Source: Pogonophryne albipinna (taxonomy: Eukaryota > Chordata > Actinopteri > Perciformes > Artedidraconidae). From it: 64,000 nucleotides of DNA. The stretch's first letter is position 1, and each line of letters starts with the position of its first letter. Of the stretch, positions 62,116 to 64,000 are shown piece by piece. The notes beneath the pieces were generated by a model that was not told the origin of the DNA, made no database searches, and saw only the letters and a list, made by a program, of their open reading frames with translations. A program made the position numbers and the translations under genes. The stretch is taken from assembly GCA_028583405.1 (NCBI GenBank), contig CM053260.1, positions 29,374,593 through 29,438,592 of the forward strand, in the 5' to 3' direction.

Positions 62116-63411
62116 CACACACACACACCATAGACTGAAAACTTGAAGTGAGACACACACACAAGCACACACACACGTGCACACACACACACACACACAC
62201 ACACCAGGGTTTCCGTTAGCCGGTAATTACCGGTTTTTAGCTGGTAACATTTATTAAAAACCGGTAAATTCAAAACCTGCCGGTCAAAATGTCTGGTAAT
62301 AATTAAGGATGCTCCGATAGATCGGCCGCCGGTCATTATCGGCCGATATTCACTCTTAATAGTTTGATCAGTGCTCTCTATAAAGGCCGATCAGGAGAGC
62401 TGGATCTGATCGATATGGACATAAACGCGAGTGAAGTATAACCGGACGCGAGAGAGAGATCAGATCAGCTGCTGAGTCAGACCGAGACACGCAGCTCTGC
62501 ATAATCACCTGAAGCCCCGCCTCTGTTTAGCGAGCTGCAGGAGCTGCATGAGAAACTGACGGGCTGTCAGGAGAGAGAGGGAGGGAGAGAGAGGCTCTGT
62601 TTCTCCCGTGTTATTATTCAAAGTTGATGTAAACTTTTCAATAATGTACGTTATCTACTACAAGTAGTTTGTTTGAATGTAATAATTATGTTGTTTGTTG
62701 TTTGTGGAATAATTTATTGAAAAATGAATCTGAATTTTTCGATCTGTTACGATTATAAACTGAAGCAATATAAAAATGAGCCCCGTGAACTGAGTTTTAA
62801 ACATCAGCATATCTGCTCATAGTCCGGTAATTACCTGCTAACGGAAACTCTGCTACACAACTCTTATTATTATTCGTGAAATATGACCGGTAAGTTTCAA
62901 ATTTGTCCGTTAAAATAAATTCTGCCCGGACATTTGACCGGCGAGAAAAAATCCTAGCGGAAACCCTGACACACACACACACACACACCAGAGACTGAAG
63001 ACCTGAAGTGAGACACACACAAACACACACACACACACACACACACCAGAGACTGAAGACCTGAAGTGAGACACACACACACACACGTTCTTCAGAAATA
63101 TATATCGAACAGTTTAAAATCAGGTCCAAATAATGTATAGTTTTTGTAGAGACACTAAATATAAATATACAAATATTAAGATGTAAATAAGAGTGTTGTT
63201 ATTCACTTTGTGTGTGTGTGTGTGTGCCTGTGTGTGTGTGTGTAGATGCTGTAACACGTGTGATGATGTTCGGGAGGCGTACCGGAGGCGCGGCTGGGCT
63301 TTTAAGAACGCCGACACCATCGTTCAGTGTAAGAGAGAAGGATTCACGCAGAAGATGCAGGAGCAGAAGAACGAGGGCTGCCAGGTGTACGGCTTCCTGG
63401 AGGTCAACAAG
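42550..63411 (+). CDS. ergic3: ERGIC3 cargo receptor, first 6 exons (partial)
   Basis: Coding exons are 42550-42637, 51630-51700, 53600-53687, 54524-54643, 59761-59857 and 63246-63411. All are GT-AG and give 210 residues in frame; the 3' part lies in or beyond the gap. The start [20 protein letters not shown], a first membrane helix ([18 protein letters not shown]), [17 protein letters not shown] and a Cys-rich luminal segment (RCESCYGAE, then [19 protein letters not shown]) match the ERGIC3/Erv46 family. The protein cycles between endoplasmic reticulum and Golgi with ERGIC1/2 partners and recruits cargo into COPII vesicles. The full family length is about 380 residues. Intron 1 (9.0 kb) and intron 4 (5.1 kb) are swollen by nested transposons, intron 5 (3.4 kb) by a splice-site-containing array. 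Confidence 0.95.
42905..43075 (+). repeat. Common fish repeat fragment in ergic3 intron 1
   Basis: AGAGGTGGAAGAAGTACCC followed by AAGTAAAAGTAC-rich sequence. It is related to 26940-27075. Boundaries are not defined. Confidence 0.5.
43430..44466 (+). mobile_element. 5'-truncated Rex1-like LINE in ergic3 intron 1
   Basis: A C-terminal polymerase segment ([13 protein letters not shown], then [14 protein letters not shown]) is followed after a frameshift near 43700 by [12 protein letters not shown] and [12 protein letters not shown], ending at a stop near 44022. The 3' UTR ends AAGCACTTTGAATTGCCTTG plus a GCTGTATAAATAAACTTGCC tail, typical of Rex1/Babar-type fish LINEs (CR1/L2 group). It is truncated at the 5' side, as usual for LINEs, and inactive. 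Confidence 0.75.
46842..48230 (+). pseudogene. gag remnant of the LTR element
   Basis: It starts [20 protein letters not shown] at 46842 (in the frame from 46736), with a SAP-like helix pair and a long Glu/Gln coiled coil. A stop interrupts at 47200. The next segment ([19 protein letters not shown]) ends at a stop near 47456, and a further frame carries a capsid/SCAN-like region ([19 protein letters not shown]). A zinc knuckle [15 protein letters not shown] lies near 47977. Motif order is that of vertebrate Ty3/gypsy gag. Several stops and a frameshift make it inactive. Confidence 0.75.
48231..48650 (+). pseudogene. Protease remnant of the LTR element
   Basis: The end of a retropepsin is visible: [19 protein letters not shown] (near 48421-48480), followed by the linker motif [10 protein letters not shown] (near 48577). 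Frames shift within it, and it passes directly into ssrp1-like sequence instead of a polymerase. Confidence 0.7.
48650..48923 (+). pseudogene. ssrp1: Fragment of ssrp1 (FACT subunit), HMG-box region
   Basis: [16 protein letters not shown] leads into [16 protein letters not shown], the signature start of the SSRP1 HMG box. An internal deletion of about 25-30 residues follows, then [18 protein letters not shown] and [12 protein letters not shown]1 is the HMG-box subunit of the FACT histone chaperone. One stop at 48697 lies near its start, in the same frame as the upstream linker. There are no introns. It sits between the retrotransposon protease and its 3' LTR, so retroposition or template switching during reverse transcription is the likely origin. 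It is not a functional gene. Confidence 0.75.
48935..49924. mobile_element. MITE with ATCGGCCGAT-rich ends
   Basis: The left end has CGGCCTGGCCGATTATCGGG and GCCGATATTCC; the right end has ATATCGGTTATCGGTC and ATATCGGTCGATCCCTAG. These are the well-known fish repeat ends related to GGATCGACCGATA. Similar sequence lies inside 62205-62968. Exact termini and target duplication were not resolved. Confidence 0.55.
50063..50728. mobile_element. hAT MITE, innermost shell
   Basis: CAGTGGCGAACCGT at 50063 and inverse ACGGTTCGCCACTG ending at 50728, flanked by a perfect 8-bp duplication GTTTCTTC (50055-50062 and 50729-50736). It is inserted in the 3' LTR of the LTR element, 666 bp, with no transposase. 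Confidence 0.88.
51295..51629. other. End of ergic3 intron 1
   Basis: Unique AT-rich intron sequence leading to a TCTCTCTCTGCAG acceptor for exon 2. No further element seen. Confidence 0.5.
52198..52672. mobile_element. 475-bp Harbinger MITE with a Myb-like reading frame
   Basis: TGGCGCATTTCCACTGCAGC at 52198 and its inverse ending at 52672, flanked by TTA on both sides (52195-52197 and 52673-52675). The left half is homologous to 21480-21660 in inverse orientation. It lies in ergic3 intron 2. Confidence 0.88.
52513..52660 (+). pseudogene. Start of the Harbinger Myb/SANT-like protein
   Basis: [20 protein letters not shown] followed by [17 protein letters not shown] matches the N-terminal trihelix (Myb/SANT-like) DNA-binding domain encoded by the accessory gene of autonomous Harbinger elements. 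In autonomous elements this protein helps bring the transposase to the nucleus and DNA ends. Here about 36 residues remain before a poly-A stretch and the right terminus, so it is a deletion remnant retained in a MITE. Confidence 0.7.
52676..53599. other. ergic3 intron 2, right part
   Basis: Mostly unique intron sequence. A LINE tail lies at about 53260-53410 (GTTGCATCGTTGGAGGAGCT and ACAATAACACCTTTGAATC), the same type as 38450-38760. Confidence 0.5.
53260..53410 (+). mobile_element. L2-like LINE 3' tail
   Basis: The 3' UTR pattern (GGAGGAGCTCAGGTCAGAAG, AATTTCATTGCCATT, ACAATAACACCTTTGAATC) matches the tail seen in hesx1 intron 3. No coding part. Confidence 0.55.
54121..54410. mobile_element. 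290-bp MITE with GGGCTGCTCGATTA ends
   Basis: GGGCTGCTCGATTATGGC at 54121 and the inverse TACTTGAGCAGCCC ending 54410, with ATCGTAATCACGATT-type internal palindromes. A common fish MITE type. It lies in ergic3 intron 3. Confidence 0.7.
55555..56095 (-). mobile_element. Solo LTR, 541 bp
   Basis: It begins TGTGGGGGAAACC and ends CCCTAACA, with perfect GGCAG duplications at 55550-55554 and 56096-56100. No internal region. Its left part resembles 58541-58700 (CAGCAATGCAG and GTCAAACACTGAT blocks). A minus-strand orientation is suggested by TTTATT near 55650. Confidence 0.75.
56364..56440 (+). pseudogene. First exon of a THAP-domain protein
   Basis: [20 protein letters not shown] begins like a THAP (C2CH) zinc finger: MVxYC, CxxxGC, Asn-x-Ser spacing. 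About 24 residues are present, ending at RKP, after which a GT and a C-rich run follow. The rest of the finger and any transposase domain are missing. Confidence 0.5.
56725..56938 (-). pseudogene. First exon of an accessory transposon protein
   Basis: [20 protein letters not shown] followed by an acidic-to-basic stretch with [16 protein letters not shown]. The exon could end at a GTGAGT donor near 56725. The PQPYxYEP motif recalls the second protein (P2X7-tail-like) found beside THAP transposases in fish; that link is from memory and weak. No downstream exon is recognisable. Confidence 0.35.
57181..57230 (+). repeat. (TG)n microsatellite in ergic3 intron 4
   Basis: About 24 TG units, inside the right end of the GGGCTGCACGATAT MITE. 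Confidence 0.95.
57277..58326. other. ergic3 intron 4, unassigned part
   Basis: AT-rich intron sequence with no recognised element or gene. Confidence 0.5.
58327..59401 (-). mobile_element. Solo LTR of about 0.6 kb, split by a second LTR
   Basis: It begins TGTTACGTCCCCAC and ends CCGTAACA, with perfect AGGGT duplications at 58322-58326 and 59402-59406. The 1075-bp span includes the nested LTR 58541-58995, leaving about 615 bp of its own. No internal coding region is present, so it is a recombination product. Confidence 0.8.
58541..58995 (-). mobile_element. Nested solo LTR, 455 bp
   Basis: It begins TGTGATGGAAACTTC and ends TCTGACA, flanked by CACAC at 58536-58540 and 58996-59000. It is related to the solo LTR at 55555-56095 by CAGCAATGCAG and GTCAAACACTGAT-TTTATT blocks. 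Confidence 0.7.
59839..62204 (+). repeat. Minisatellite built from the ergic3 exon 5 donor site, about 35 units
   Basis: The true exon 5 end (GAGACTGAAGACCTGAA, donor GTGAGA at 59858) is followed by tandem copies of CAGAGACTGAAGACCTGAAG TGAGAC plus a variable (AC)n tract with GCAC variants. Units are about 45-100 bp; about 35 occurrences including the genuine one precede 62204 and two more lie at 62987-63085. Variants GAAAACCTG, GAAAATCTG and GTGACAC recur in blocks, showing higher-order duplication. Reading through any copy meets TGA immediately after AAG, so a downstream donor would give a stop codon. Confidence 0.93.
62205..62968. mobile_element. hAT-like MITE (CAGGGTTTCCGTTAG ends) inside the donor-site array
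   Basis: CAGGGTTTCCGTTAGCCGG at 62205 and inverse CTAGCGGAAACCCTG ending 62968. The flanks are (AC)n, so an 8-bp duplication ACACACAC is possible but cannot be proved. Internal GGCCGATATT sequence points to a nested second MITE. Same family as 45204-51148. Confidence 0.75.
62985..63088 (+). repeat. Donor-site minisatellite, part after the MITE
   Basis: Two further CAGAGACTGAAGACCTGAAG TGAGAC units with (AC)n tracts. They continue the array at 59839-62204, which the MITE split. Confidence 0.92.
63208..63244 (+). repeat. (TG)n tract at the ergic3 exon 6 acceptor
   Basis: (TG)n, CC, (TG)n then TAG and the exon at 63246. It is complementary in RNA to the (AC)n tracts that follow the exon 5 donor. 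Confidence 0.93.
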
Positions 63412-63445
63412 GTGAAAACACACACCTTTAGTCGTTCTCTCACCG

Positions 63446-64000
63446 NNNNNNNNNNNNNNNNNNNNNNNNNNNNNNNNNNNNNNNNNNNNNNNNNNNNNNN
63501 NNNNNNNNNNNNNNNNNNNNNNNNNNNNNNNNNNNNNNNNNNNNNNNNNNNNNNNNNNNNNNNNNNNNNNNNNNNNNNNNNNNNNNNNNNNNNNNNNNNN
63601 NNNNNNNNNNNNNNNNNNNNNNNNNNNNNNNNNNNNNNNNNNNNNNNNNNNNNNNNNNNNNNNNNNNNNNNNNNNNNNNNNNNNNNNNNNNNNNNNNNNN
63701 NNNNNNNNNNNNNNNNNNNNNNNNNNNNNNNNNNNNNNNNNNNNNNNNNNNNNNNNNNNNNNNNNNNNNNNNNNNNNNNNNNNNNNNNNNNNNNNNNNNN
63801 NNNNNNNNNNNNNNNNNNNNNNNNNNNNNNNNNNNNNNNNNNNNNNNNNNNNNNNNNNNNNNNNNNNNNNNNNNNNNNNNNNNNNNNNNNNNNNNNNNNN
63901 NNNNNNNNNNNNNNNNNNNNNNNNNNNNNNNNNNNNNNNNNNNNNNNNNNNNNNNNNNNNNNNNNNNNNNNNNNNNNNNNNNNNNNNNNNNNNNNNNNNN
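63446..64000. other. Assembly gap (N run)
   Basis: Unknown bases. It follows directly after ergic3 exon 6 and hides the start of intron 6. Confidence 1.

Noticed and set aside
59653..62336. Three overlapping ORFs of 789-849 codons on the minus strand, rich in Cys and Val
   Set aside because: They are translations of the (AC)n/donor-site minisatellite in alternative frames. No domain and no splice or start context.

Overview
This is a piece of a bony-fish (teleost, probably percomorph) chromosome. The evidence is split vertebrate genes with GT-AG introns, AC/TG microsatellites, and several superfamilies of fish-type mobile DNA. The species cannot be read from the sequence, and positions 63446-64000 are an assembly gap. 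Two host genes are recognised, both on the + strand. One is a complete four-exon hesx1 homeobox gene (37082-38950). The other is the first six coding exons of ergic3 (42550-63411), a cargo receptor of the early secretory pathway, which runs off into the gap.

Layout, left part. 1-3170 holds a 26/27-bp minisatellite joined to a truncated Ty3/gypsy retrotransposon. 4097-9327 is a minus-strand LTR retrotransposon without pol. It carries a 605-codon proline/valine-rich repeat ORF, and its 3' LTR is split by a 1.9-kb insert made partly of 115-bp tandem repeats. 14141-21660 is a Harbinger-type DNA transposon that received a chromodomain gypsy element (14526-21255), whose gag was in turn split by a 1.2-kb insert.

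The most notable object is 23221-32797. It is an apparently intact 9.58-kb DNA transposon with 338-bp, nearly identical terminal inverted repeats and a perfect 6-bp target duplication. It carries two convergent split genes. On the + strand is a seven-exon integrase-fold (DDE) transposase of 465 codons. On the - strand is a thirteen-exon HECT-type E3 ubiquitin ligase of 658 codons with the catalytic cysteine present. Both exon chains were assembled from splice sites by eye, both stay in frame from ATG to stop, and both begin with a 6-7 codon mini-exon about 50 bp inside their own terminal repeat. Terminal features and target length suggest the IS3EU superfamily; the ubiquitin-ligase partner is the unexpected part.

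Right part. A pair of large foldback repeats (32830-35000) precedes hesx1. The introns of ergic3 are packed with nested insertions, including a four-deep nest in intron 1: hAT, then a hAT-like element, then an LTR element with a captured ssrp1 HMG-box fragment, then a hAT MITE. They also hold a Harbinger MITE with a Myb-like reading frame, solo LTRs one inside another, and a THAP-domain remnant. Intron 5 of ergic3 opens with about 36 tandem copies of the end of exon 5 plus its 5' splice site, each followed by an (AC)n tract, and closes with a (TG)n tract at the 3' splice site. Complementary (AC)/(UG) intron ends of this kind are known from fish as splice-site-bridging structures.
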